DNA of 64,000 bases from positions 118,720 to 182,719 of IMG/VR virus record IMGVR_UViG_3300036768_001490. One strand, written 5' to 3'. Under the pieces are notes generated by a model. It ran no database searches. It saw nothing but the letters and a program-made list of their open reading frames with translations, and was not told the DNA's origin. The position numbers and the translations under genes are program-made. The number at the start of each line of letters is the position of its first letter. The stretch's first letter is position 1. Positions 28,640 to 36,534 of the stretch are shown here, piece after piece. The stretch comes from a virus.

Positions 28640-29261
28640 AGGAGTTGCTGTCCCACAGGGCCCGCCAGGCAAGACGGCAACGGCGCCAGAAATGGTAAAG
28701 ACGCCGGCGCCAGCGCGGCAGGACCATCAGCTTGGCACAGCGCATGCCGTACCAGCGCAGGCGACGGTAATGCAGGGCCGGTCCCTTGCCATTGATAGTG
28801 GCCTCGCGTACGCCTGCCCAGTGGTAGCCGAGCACCACCGTGCCCAGATAGGCAGCGACCACGACCCGGGCATACGGGTCCGCGTCCAGAAAGCCGCAGC
28901 GGGCCATGCCTCCTGCCATCGACTCCTTGGGGTCGTCCGCCTGGGTGGCGATGAAGCGGCACAGGCTCTGGCAGCAACGCCCCACCTCCTCGTCGCTCAC
29001 CTTCTTCTCCCGCAGCAGTTCCTGGAGCGTGTCCCACGTCCCGTCCTCGCACCGCCGGGCGACCTCCTGGATCACCTGGCCGAAGTTGTGCGCCACGTCC
29101 CGGCTGACGTTGTACAGGCGGGGGTCGTGCGGGCTCATCCTGGCGTTGAGCGTCAAGGTCCACTCCTCCTGGTCTTCCAGACCATGCCGGCACAGGCAGA
29201 AGAGGACACGGGCCTGGCCGGCGCAGGCGGCATGGTACACCTTCCCGCGGCGCCTGTCCAC
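28626..29261 (-). CDS. Unknown protein with Cys/Trp/Arg-rich C-terminus
   Basis: 211 residues if it starts at the GTG at 29261; no good SD is seen, so the start is uncertain (another GTG follows 7 codons later). The central region is helical (F-G-Q-V-I-Q-E-V-A-R-R-C-E-D). The last 50 residues are dominated by Arg, Trp and Tyr, giving a basic hydrophobic tail that could contact membrane or nucleic acid. It follows a terminator hairpin and so may begin a new transcript with the exonuclease. Confidence 0.62.
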   Translation of the reverse strand: MDRRRGKVYHAACAGQARVLFCLCRHGLEDQEEWTLTLNARMSPHDPRLYNVSRDVAHNFGQVIQEVARRCEDGTWDTLQELLREKKVSDEEVGRCCQSLCRFIATQADDPKESMAGGMARCGFLDADPYARVVVAAYLGTVVLGYHWAGVREATINGKGPALHYRRLRWYGMRCAKLMVLPRWRRRLYHFWRRCRLAWRALWDSNSYEDT

Positions 29262-29301
29262 AGAGGAAGCGCACCCGCTATCCGCAGTCAGGACAACGAA
29301 A

Positions 29302-29330
29302 GGCCCCTGGCCATGTTCCGGCCAGGGGCC
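29302..29330 (-). terminator. GC-rich hairpin after the gene ending at 29350
   Basis: A perfect 11-bp stem (29302-29312 with 29320-29330) with a 7-nt loop is followed on the minus strand by TTTCGTTGTCC. It is a likely terminator for the operon that contains ThyX. Confidence 0.7.
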
Positions 29331-29349
29331 CGCGCCGCTCCCGCGCGCC

Positions 29350-30249
29350 TCAAGGAGCAGCTACTTCGTCTTCGGGCGCGCTGCACCCTTCCGTCCCCCC
29401 GACTTGCCCTTCCCCGTTCCTGCAGCCGCGGCAGGGCCGGTCTTCTTCGACTGGCCGACTACCTCCCCGGCCGCATCCTTCACTACACGTGCCCGTGCTG
29501 ACATTATCTTCCTCCTTGGCCAGTTCATGCCTGGCCTGCAAGAGCCGGTCCAGCTCCGCCTGCAAGTCATCTGGTTGCTGCAGGTCCACAGGCCGTAGAC
29601 TCGGCTCAAACCTGCGCTGGGAGTGGCCGGGCAAGTTGCTCCGTTCCAGCACCAAGCGCTCTCGGAACCCGAAGGGGAACCGTTCCCCCCGGGGAATGAC
29701 CCAGAGGTAGAACTGGTTGGCAGTGTCCACCAACCGGTCCTCCGCCGGGTACAGCTCACATGCCTCGTAGTCAGGGCCAACCAACTCGTTCTTGATCCTT
29801 TGCAAGTCCCTCCAGTCGTGCCGGGCGCTGTTGTCCATGTCCCGGATGGAAAGACGGACACACTCCATCGTCTCCTTCCCGCCGTCCCGGCCTACCACGG
29901 GCACATCGAAGCGACCCACCTGCACCAGGTAGCGCGCGTTCTGGTAGAAGCGCACGTCCTTCCATTCGCCCCCGTAGGCCAGGTACAGCAGAGCGTTCCG
30001 CGAACCGTCCGTGTTGCCCAGCCGCCGGGCCAGAGGGCTCGATACCTTGCCGGTCACTTCCACCCACGGCGTCCACTCCGGCCGGGAGTCGTCCAGGATC
30101 TGCTGGACGTGCGACCGCAGGTCTGGAGCGCACCGCAGAGCGCGGGACAGCTCCAGCTCCAGCTTCTTCCACTCCTGCGCCGGCTGCTTCTTCCGGTTCC
30201 TCTCCCGGTGGTATCTTTGCCGGTCCCTCCGCCGCTTGCTGACACCCAT
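29350..30249 (-). CDS. Unknown basic-N-terminus phage protein
   Basis: 299 residues from the ATG at 30249 (GGAGGAGGG). The first 25 residues are strongly basic (K-R-R-R-D-R-Q-R-Y-H-R-E-R-N-R-K-K). The body is alpha/beta with W-T-P-W-V-E-V-T-G-K-V and F-Y-L-W-V-I-P-R-G-E-R-F-P-F. The C-terminal 50 residues, Cys/Gly-rich, are read across a nested gene in another frame (29361-29504) and may not be under strong selection. Function unknown. Confidence 0.7.
   Translation of the reverse strand: MGVSKRRRDRQRYHRERNRKKQPAQEWKKLELELSRALRCAPDLRSHVQQILDDSRPEWTPWVEVTGKVSSPLARRLGNTDGSRNALLYLAYGGEWKDVRFYQNARYLVQVGRFDVPVVGRDGGKETMECVRLSIRDMDNSARHDWRDLQRIKNELVGPDYEACELYPAEDRLVDTANQFYLWVIPRGERFPFGFRERLVLERSNLPGHSQRRFEPSLRPVDLQQPDDLQAELDRLLQARHELAKEEDNVSTGTCSEGCGRGGSRPVEEDRPCRGCRNGEGQVGGTEGCSAPEDEVAAP
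29361..29504 (-). CDS. Nested 47-residue Lys/Ala/Gly-rich protein
   Basis: It lies entirely inside the 3' end of the gene at 29350-30249, in a different frame, with a textbook SD (AAGGAGGAAGATA). The C-terminal half, G-K-G-K-S-G-G-R-K-G-A-A-R-P-K-T-K, looks like a histone H1-type or HU-tail basic peptide. It may bind DNA or be packaged with it. The SD and composition argue for a real gene; no homologue is recognised. Confidence 0.6.
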   Translation of the reverse strand: MSARARVVKDAAGEVVGQSKKTGPAAAAGTGKGKSGGRKGAARPKTK

Positions 30250-30342
30250 CGGACCACCCTCCTCCACCCCCACGGGACAGACCCAGCGCAGACAGTGCCG
30301 CGCCGCTACCAGGCCCCAGCAGGCCAGGCAACCCGCTCCGGC

Positions 30343-32466
30343 CTACCCTCTACCTCTCCGCCCAGGGCGCCGCGCGTCCGCGGCAGCGTTCTCCTCGTAG
30401 CGCCGGTCCAGCTCCTCCGCCAGCTGGTCCGAGGTATAAAAGCGCAGCGCCTCGGGATGGCCCGCATCCAGCTCGTAAGGCTGGTGCTTCATGCCAGCGA
30501 CCTCCAGTAAACCATCATACATGAACTCCCTCGCGTCAGCGACCATACCTGGATACTTTTTCTTGACGATCTCGTACACCTGGCCGAAGATGACGCGCAT
30601 CTCCCACTCGCTGGACCGGTGCGTCCGCAAGGCGATGACGTGCCGCAGGGCGCGGATGTTACAGGACATCCCCATCTCATTGGCCAGTCCGCAAGGCAGG
30701 TAGCGCCGCAGGGCAGAAGTGATCTTCTTCCGAAGACCCGGCGGCAGCTCCAGCTCGCCGTCGCGCCCCGGGACCATGCCCAGATGCTCCGCCTCCCAAC
30801 GAGCAATGTCCAGGCCGACCTCCTCGACCCCTGCCAGGACCGCCAGGGCGGCACGCAGACGGGCGAAACCGTTCAGACCCATCCGGTCGCACCACAGACG
30901 GTAACTTGCCTCCAGCCCCTCCGCGTGGCTGTCCAGCAGGTGCTGGATCGGCTCCAGGACCGGGTCCGCAACCAGGCGAAGTTCGGCGCCACGGCAGTAC
31001 CGCCCGGACGTCTGGCTGTAGGCCCAGCCCGCCCGGTGCCGGACCTGCTCGTGCGTGTTGCCGCACCAGAACGGCCGACCCGAGCCGCGGACGTAGACCA
31101 GACCGTCCTGCGTGCGCGGACAGTATACCTCGCCCCGGTAGGACAGGGTGAACTGCTGCTGCGGCAGCACCTGGAAGCCAGCGGCGGACGGGCGCAGCGG
31201 GCCCACCCGGTAGCACGTCTCCACCGCCGATCCACCCGTGCCACCGTCCGGGTGCTCCACGCCAAAGACACAGGCATGGGGGCAGACAGAAACCGGCGCG
31301 TCCAGTCCCAGCCTGGCCGCCAGGTACTGCCACTGGCCCGCGACGGCCGGGTTGGCGCAAAACAGCCAGTGTCTGCCCGCGCGGCCATGACCGGAGGCGA
31401 TGCCCGGGCTGCCGACCACGGCGGCGGCCAGAAAGCGCCGCAACAGCCGTGCCTCCGCGTCCAGCAGCCAGCGGCTGAAGCGGCGCAGGGAAGGACCCGC
31501 GCCCACGTGCTGCTGCACGAAGCGGGCCAGCTCCGGGTCGTCCACCGTGAAGCAGAACTTCTGCTGCACAGGGCACGGTCCGCTCCGCTGCCACCTGCCC
31601 GGGAACAGACCGGACAGCAGGGAATGCAGTGAAGTCAGCACGGGCGAGGACACGCCGGCGTGCAGGAACACCCGGTCCGGACAGGACTGCGGGACCACGC
31701 CGTCTGCCGCCACGAACCCTAGCCAGGAAAAGAACGGTCCCGCCGGGTAACAACGCTCCCCCACGCGCACCGTGTCGCCATGCCAGTCATCGTCCTTGAC
31801 AATGCGGTGCTGCAGGACAAAGGCTTTCCCCGCCACCTGGGAGACAGGCAGCTTGCGCGCCTGCCGCACGGCAAGGTCCGACGTCAGGCAGGCGGACTCC
31901 TCCGGACAAGGAGCCGCCCAGAGGAGATGGTCCGGTGTCAGCAGAGGCGACACGCACTGGTGGGTGGCCCAGCCGTGCAAGCTGCCCTCGTACGGAAAGA
32001 CATGCATCGACAGGACCGGACGCCAGTGGGCCAGGCGCGTGTCCGGGTCCAGGGTCAGCACCACGTCCCCCGCCCGCAGCTGGGAGACCCGGCGCCAGCC
32101 GTCCTCGGCCATGACCTCCGCGTCCGGGTGGTAGCAGTAGACCCGCGAGCAGTCTGTCACGACAAAGTTCAGGGAGAAGTGCTCGAACACGGAGCCGTGT
32201 CCCTGAAGCAAGGTGGCCCGGACATTACGGGCAATGTCGCGCACCTCCTGGACGTTGTCGTTGCGACCGGGAACCAGAGTCTGGTAACAGAGCTTGGCGT
32301 AAAACGACGACAGGATGTCTCCGTCGTTCAGTCCCAGGGACCGCGCCTCCTGCACGGCACGCAGGAAATCTTCCTGTCCCGTGTACGCGAGGTACTCCTT
32401 CAACCCCTCCATGTCGATGCCAGAGTACCCGACCAGAAATACCTTCGGCTGCACCCGTTTCGCCAC
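30343..32466 (-). CDS. thyX: Flavin-dependent thymidylate synthase ThyX, interrupted by an intein
   Basis: 707-residue precursor from the GTG at 32466 (GGGAGGG 7 nt upstream). Without the intein (residues 111-470) the enzyme is 347 residues. Motifs: a substrate-binding H-G-S-V-F-E-H-F-S-L-N-F, and the ThyX signature as R-H-R-A-G-W-A-Y-S-Q-T-S-G-R-Y directly after the splice site. This is a variant with one extra residue and Ala where the classic motif has Ser. It converts dUMP to dTMP with methylene-tetrahydrofolate, FAD and NADPH, supplying phage DNA synthesis. It is 31 bp downstream of the ligase-like gene. Confidence 0.9.
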   Translation of the reverse strand: MAKRVQPKVFLVGYSGIDMEGLKEYLAYTGQEDFLRAVQEARSLGLNDGDILSSFYAKLCYQTLVPGRNDNVQEVRDIARNVRATLLQGHGSVFEHFSLNFVVTDCSRVYCYHPDAEVMAEDGWRRVSQLRAGDVVLTLDPDTRLAHWRPVLSMHVFPYEGSLHGWATHQCVSPLLTPDHLLWAAPCPEESACLTSDLAVRQARKLPVSQVAGKAFVLQHRIVKDDDWHGDTVRVGERCYPAGPFFSWLGFVAADGVVPQSCPDRVFLHAGVSSPVLTSLHSLLSGLFPGRWQRSGPCPVQQKFCFTVDDPELARFVQQHVGAGPSLRRFSRWLLDAEARLLRRFLAAAVVGSPGIASGHGRAGRHWLFCANPAVAGQWQYLAARLGLDAPVSVCPHACVFGVEHPDGGTGGSAVETCYRVGPLRPSAAGFQVLPQQQFTLSYRGEVYCPRTQDGLVYVRGSGRPFWCGNTHEQVRHRAGWAYSQTSGRYCRGAELRLVADPVLEPIQHLLDSHAEGLEASYRLWCDRMGLNGFARLRAALAVLAGVEEVGLDIARWEAEHLGMVPGRDGELELPPGLRKKITSALRRYLPCGLANEMGMSCNIRALRHVIALRTHRSSEWEMRVIFGQVYEIVKKKYPGMVADAREFMYDGLLEVAGMKHQPYELDAGHPEALRFYTSDQLAEELDRRYEENAAADARRPGRRGRG
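31057..32136 (-). mobile_element. Intein in thyX, inserted next to the active-site motif
   Basis: 360 residues. It begins C-Y-H-P-D-A-E-V-M with block A followed by L-R-A-G-D-V-V-L. Block B is L-L-T-P-D-H-L-L-W, block F G-E-V-Y-C-P-R-T-Q-D-G-L-V-Y-V-R, and it ends W-C-G-N before extein Thr. Splicing residues look intact. The middle has only weak LAGLIDADG-like segments (W-L-G-F-V-A-A-D-G-V-V and R-F-L-A-A-A-V-V-G-S), so the endonuclease is probably degenerate. Confidence 0.87.
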
Positions 32467-32497
32467 CGCTTTCCCTCCCCCGCGCCAGCGGCGCGTC

Positions 32498-33613
32498 TCA
32501 GGAGACAAAACCCACGCTGACAGGCTGGAACGGCACGGTGCCGTCCGCCGTGTCCACGTACTCCGAGAACCGCACCCGCAGGGAACGTCCCACGTAACCT
32601 GCTGCCTGCTCCGCAAAGGCCATCTTCTCTTCCAGACTGCGCCCGGGGGCCAGCACGTCGAAGTAGTTCCCCTCGTCCGTGGCGCAGACAAAGACCGGCA
32701 CGCCGGCGTGCCGGCCACGGCCCAGCTTGTAGTCCTCGACCGGAAAGGCGCGGTCATGCACCGGCACCAGCTGGAGCAGGTACGGACTGCGCCGTCCGCC
32801 CTCGTAACCCGCCGCGCCGTGCCGCAGCATGGCCCCCGTGTGGCCAGCGGCCAGAAAATAGGACTGGGCCACCAGCAGTTCCTGGTGCGAGCGCACCTTC
32901 ACCAGCTCAGCCAGGCGGACACAGCGGGACGCCCCCGGGCAGCGCGACCCCAGCAGTCTGCGCAGGTCGGCATGCCGGGCCAGGAACCCCTTGGGGGACA
33001 CGAAGTCACAGGCGTGGTAACACACCCGCTCCATCTCTCCCGGCAACGGATGCCGCTGAGGACCCGATACCAGGTTGGCAAGGGCGGCCACATCCAGGTC
33101 GGGATGGCACAGCACGCCGTCCAGCGCCAGCACGCCCTCCTTGCAGCCGGCCGGACCCAGGGCTTCCGTGACATGGGGCACGCACAGGACGCGGCCGTCC
33201 GCAGAAAAGGCCAGCGCCCTGCCTTCCACGAAACGCACCAGACAACGGACGCCGGCCAGCCTCGGCTGGGCGACCGCTGTGGACCAGTCAATCCGCCGCA
33301 TCTCCTTGTGGTAAGGGACCGCTAGCATCGGCTCCTCGGCCCGGGTCGAAGTGACACCGCGTAGACACTTACCGTAGCCCAAAGCGCACTGGCGCTCCCA
33401 ACGGGCCAGCGCCCGAGCACACGCGGACGCATAGGGGGACATGCCCCTTTGCCACGCCACGACCTCCTCGCGGACCGTGTGCTTCTTGCCTGCCAACGGA
33501 CCGTAGCGTGTCAGGACAGTGGCCCCGGCAGCGGAAGCCTCCACCCATATCTTCCACTCCAGGATGCTGCCGTCCGCAGCAACCTTGTACAGGCGAGGAA
33601 ATGACCTTCTCAT
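32498..33613 (-). CDS. DNA-ligase-family protein with a destroyed active site
   Basis: 371 residues, ATGA-coupled to the upstream gene. The fold pattern of phage ATP-dependent DNA ligases is readable end to end: an N-terminal L-Y-K-V-A-A-D-G-S-I-L-E-W-K domain, the nucleotidyltransferase domain and the OB part (V-F-V-C near residue 307). The catalytic residues, however, are replaced. Motif I K-x-D-G-x-R reads R-L-A-G-V-R (118-123), motif III L-D-G-E reads L-D-G-V, motif IV E-G-x-M-L-R reads T-G-A-M-L-R, and motif V lacks its lysines (L-L-Q-L). It cannot form the lysyl-AMP intermediate by the usual chemistry. A DNA-end-binding or regulatory role is likely. Confidence 0.75.
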   Translation of the reverse strand: MRRSFPRLYKVAADGSILEWKIWVEASAAGATVLTRYGPLAGKKHTVREEVVAWQRGMSPYASACARALARWERQCALGYGKCLRGVTSTRAEEPMLAVPYHKEMRRIDWSTAVAQPRLAGVRCLVRFVEGRALAFSADGRVLCVPHVTEALGPAGCKEGVLALDGVLCHPDLDVAALANLVSGPQRHPLPGEMERVCYHACDFVSPKGFLARHADLRRLLGSRCPGASRCVRLAELVKVRSHQELLVAQSYFLAAGHTGAMLRHGAAGYEGGRRSPYLLQLVPVHDRAFPVEDYKLGRGRHAGVPVFVCATDEGNYFDVLAPGRSLEEKMAFAEQAAGYVGRSLRVRFSEYVDTADGTVPFQPVSVGFVS

Positions 33614-34590
33614 TCCTTGCTGTTTCGGTAAGCGTCCCGGTTAAAACAATCCACGCAAACGTCCGACGGCAGCTCCTCGTCAAACCAGGAGTCGGCCCGC
33701 TGGCACCGCTGGCAAAACCCGCTCGTCCAGTTGTGCTTGTGCTTGCCCGCCTCACACTCCAGGTATCCGACCGGACAGAAATGGCACGGAAAGCTGGGAG
33801 GGTGTCCCTGCGGACAGGTGAAGCCCGGGTCCACCCGGAACGTCCGTCGCAGCTGCAACCTGTTCCACGCACGCACGCCAGAAGGAAAGACGCGCTGCTC
33901 CAGTCGGACACGGCCAGTTCCATCCACGGCCAGCGGAAAGGTAAATCCAGGGTCGCGGCCGCACAGCGCTGGATCGACCAGGCCGTACAGGCGGAAGCCG
34001 ACCAACTGCTGGGGGGCCTGGTACGGGTAGCGCACCTCGCGGAGGTGACGGCGGACCTCGAAGCCAGCGCCGCAGGCCAGCAGGCGGCACATCCCCTGCG
34101 ACAGCCATTTCCGCACGCGCCGCGGGCAGGGAGAGCCGGCCAGCACACGGAAAGTGTACGTGGACCCCAGGGACTGCCGTACCTTCCTCCGCCAGCAGGC
34201 CGTGACCGCCAGCGGCACCCACTCCCGGATGCGCTGGACCTGCCACGGCGGCACCGGCCTGTACTTGAGGCGCGGAACGTTCCCGGCAATGCGCCAGGCC
34301 GTGTCGTCCGCCAGCTCCGGCGTCATGCGCCGGCCAGCCAGATGACGCAAGGAGTCCTCCACGAAGGACCGCCTGGACTCGTCCCGTGTAAACTCCTTCG
34401 GCAAAAAGGCCAACACCGTCTGCACCAGACGAGTGAACTCCTCGCCGCGCGGCGTGCAGTGGTTAAAGCCAGTGACCAGGGCCAGACGCAGCTCCGCCCT
34501 GGTCTTCAGTATCCTCTCAATGTTGTAGTTGTGAAAGAAAGCCGGCGGACCATCCCCTGGCCGCCCCAGAGACCGGCCATCGGTCGTCAC
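33610..34590 (-). CDS. Unknown protein with C-terminal zinc-binding clusters
   Basis: 326 residues; I prefer the GTG at 34590 (GGGAAGG 11 nt upstream), with in-frame ATGs further upstream possible. The N-terminal two-thirds are basic and mixed alpha/beta. The last 80 residues hold several metal-binding pairs (C-P-Q-G-H, C-H-F-C, C-Q-R-C and C-V-D-C), typical of tandem zinc ribbons. A nucleic-acid-binding role is likely; it is coupled to the ligase-like gene. Family not recognised. Confidence 0.68.
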   Translation of the reverse strand: MTTDGRSLGRPGDGPPAFFHNYNIERILKTRAELRLALVTGFNHCTPRGEEFTRLVQTVLAFLPKEFTRDESRRSFVEDSLRHLAGRRMTPELADDTAWRIAGNVPRLKYRPVPPWQVQRIREWVPLAVTACWRRKVRQSLGSTYTFRVLAGSPCPRRVRKWLSQGMCRLLACGAGFEVRRHLREVRYPYQAPQQLVGFRLYGLVDPALCGRDPGFTFPLAVDGTGRVRLEQRVFPSGVRAWNRLQLRRTFRVDPGFTCPQGHPPSFPCHFCPVGYLECEAGKHKHNWTSGFCQRCQRADSWFDEELPSDVCVDCFNRDAYRNSKE

Positions 34591-34695
34591 TGTGCCACAT
34601 GCCTTCCCTTCTCGTTCTCCACCACCAGGGCCGGACTGCCTGCAAGCAGGGACCATGCAGGCTACCATCTCCCCGGCTGATCCCATCCTGCCCAA

Positions 34696-35160
34696 TCACG
34701 GCAGGCCCTTACCGTCGGACTGCTGGGGATCCAGACCGGCCATGCGATGGACAGCAGGCCGGACCACCCGGAAGCGCTCGTACAGCTCCTCGACTGCCTC
34801 TACCATGTCCATTGCCTGGCTGTGGATCAGAGGGTTCAGGACATGCTGGACATGCTGCGGGTCCACCTTCTTCAGGTCTGCCACGCACTCAATGGATTCC
34901 CGACCATTCAGCGAGGCCGGGAACTTGAAGAGGGGCAGCCACCGGCGCCGCTCAACCTCCGCCGGCTGGCCGCTCAGGGACATCAGGGAACCATGCAAGC
35001 TCCGGTAGCCGGCGCCAGCGCGCCTCAAGGCCACCAGCCACGCATACATCTCCTCGATCAGATCGAACACGTCTGGCTGTCCCGCCTCCATCTTCCGGCA
35101 GGAAGCGGCTGCAGACGGCAACGGCGCGCTGCCCGCAGGCGAGGAAGGAGACTGTGACAT
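34696..35160 (-). CDS. Unknown helical protein
   Basis: 154 residues with a near-perfect SD (AAGGAGGTG). After a Ser/Pro-rich N-terminus of ~20 residues, the sequence is mostly helical, with V-F-D-L-I-E-E-M-Y-A-W-L-V-A-L and a C-terminal M-V-E-A-V-E-E-L-Y-E-R-F. No catalytic motif. The strong ribosome site suggests abundant expression. Confidence 0.75.
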   Translation of the reverse strand: MSQSPSSPAGSAPLPSAAASCRKMEAGQPDVFDLIEEMYAWLVALRRAGAGYRSLHGSLMSLSGQPAEVERRRWLPLFKFPASLNGRESIECVADLKKVDPQHVQHVLNPLIHSQAMDMVEAVEELYERFRVVRPAVHRMAGLDPQQSDGKGLP

Positions 35161-35217
35161 GGGAGCACCTCCTTACAACTCGGGACTCACCGGAAGACAA
35201 GCAAGTCGTCTCCAGCT

Positions 35218-35652
35218 CTATCGGACCTGGAAGGCCATGCCCGCGTAACAGCGGAACGCATCGTCCGCCGGGGCCAGGTCCGTGCATTCGTGCCCCAACA
35301 CGAGCGTCACCGACTTCGGCATACCCAGGCCGCGCCGGACCAGGTCTCCCAGAGCAACCATGCCCACCTGCAAGCCAAGCCCCCAGACAGCGGCCAGCGC
35401 TCGCTGTTTCGTACGGTAGGCATGGACAGGGACGCGGACCATGTCGCCCGACCGGGTCACGCCCCACTCGAACCCATCCAGCACGGGCCCCTGGGGCACC
35501 CAGAACTCGCCCAGGCGGGCCACGTCCGCGGCGACGAAGCCGTAAGTTCTCCGGTCTGTGCCGTGGTCCGGGCGCTGGAGGAGAAAGACCGGCTGCTGCC
35601 CGGAACGCAGGTAAGGGCCAACGTCAATCCAGTGGACCACAAACTCGGTCAT
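35218..35652 (-). CDS. Unknown protein coupled to a glycosyltransferase
   Basis: 144 residues, start overlapping the upstream stop (ATGA). It reads as a compact alpha/beta protein with F-V-V-H-W-I-D-V-G-P-Y and S-V-T-L-V-L-G-H-E-C-T-D-L. There are no known motifs. Coupling to the glycosyltransferase at 35649 suggests a shared pathway. Confidence 0.72.
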   Translation of the reverse strand: MTEFVVHWIDVGPYLRSGQQPVFLLQRPDHGTDRRTYGFVAADVARLGEFWVPQGPVLDGFEWGVTRSGDMVRVPVHAYRTKQRALAAVWGLGLQVGMVALGDLVRRGLGMPKSVTLVLGHECTDLAPADDAFRCYAGMAFQVR

Positions 35653-36440
35653 TGCCCGCCCATGCCCCCTGCGGCACCCAGGACGGAAACCGTGACCTGG
35701 AAGTCATGCTGCTGGCCAGCAACAGGACCACTACCTTCCTCCCAAGGCCAGGGGGTCGTCACCCCTCGGCGGACAGCCCGCGACTCCCCACCCCGGGCCG
35801 CATCATAGTTGATGGCCACACCGTCGCGGAAGTGGTGCTGGCGGTAGCCCTGCTGCCGGCACAGCTCGCCTAGCAGCCAGTCCCCGCCGTTATGGTCCAG
35901 AGCGCGGACCGGCCAGTCCCACCTTTGCAGGATGGCAGCGCGGACCACCCACCAGCCGCCGGTGCAGAACACCGGCCGGTGGTCCGGCGGCAGAGGCTTG
36001 CCACCGTACCAGGGCTGGGACATGATGGCCTGGCGCACCGACGCAGGCAGGCTCCGCGCCAGACGGTAGACCGACCCAAGAAGGTCGCACTGCTCCGCCC
36101 GCTGCGCCACCTGGGACCACCAGCCGGGTCCGCCCGTGACGTAGCTGTCGTCGTCAAACCACATGACATGGCTGGTGCGCAACGGCGTGTCATGGAACAG
36201 ACGGCGCATGAGCGGGTACTTGTGCGCATTGGCGTTGCCGCACGGCTGCATGACAAGGCAGGGCACCGGCACGTCCCGGCAACGCTCCTGGACGTAGGAC
36301 AGCGTGGCGTCGGCAACAGCGTTCAGTCCCAGGCGCAGCTCCCGCACCAGTCCCCAGTCCGCCGTGTCCAGGATGGAGCCCAGGCACCGCCGCGCCAGCT
36401 CCGGGTAGTCACCGTAGAAGAGAGCGCAGACTGTGAGCAC
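35649..36440 (-). CDS. GT-A fold glycosyltransferase
   Basis: 263 residues from the GTG at 36440, preceded by GGAGAGGGG. The N-terminus L-T-V-C-A-L-F-Y-G-D-Y-P-E-L-A starts a GT2-like Rossmann domain. The D-x-D motif is V-M-W-F-D-D-D-S-Y-V, and the acceptor-side acid is D-H-N-G-G-D-W-L-L-G. The C-terminus (Gly/Ala-rich) is probably flexible. This is the third glycosyltransferase in the window and lies far from the portal-side pair. Acceptor unknown. Confidence 0.8.
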   Translation of the reverse strand: MLTVCALFYGDYPELARRCLGSILDTADWGLVRELRLGLNAVADATLSYVQERCRDVPVPCLVMQPCGNANAHKYPLMRRLFHDTPLRTSHVMWFDDDSYVTGGPGWWSQVAQRAEQCDLLGSVYRLARSLPASVRQAIMSQPWYGGKPLPPDHRPVFCTGGWWVVRAAILQRWDWPVRALDHNGGDWLLGELCRQQGYRQHHFRDGVAINYDAARGGESRAVRRGVTTPWPWEEGSGPVAGQQHDFQVTVSVLGAAGGMGGQ

Positions 36441-36468
36441 ACCACCCCTCTCCAACAGGACAGAAAAA

Positions 36469-36511
36469 GGCCCCGGGGGCCAGCAGGAACCGGAACGCCG
36501 GCCCCGGGGCG
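36469..36511 (-). terminator. Terminator of the 310-residue gene
   Basis: A GC-rich stem (arms around 36470-36481 and 36500-36510) is followed on the minus strand by CCTTTTTCTG. It lies 24 bp after the stop at 36535 and just before the glycosyltransferase start. Confidence 0.8.
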
Positions 36512-36534
36512 CGTACAGGGTCCACGACCCGACA

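Noticed and set aside
34591-34695. ATG-initiated extensions of the zinc-rich gene upstream of 34590
   Set aside because: In-frame ATGs have poorly spaced SDs and encode non-conserved-looking Gly/Cys sequence; the GTG at 34590 remains the tentative choice.
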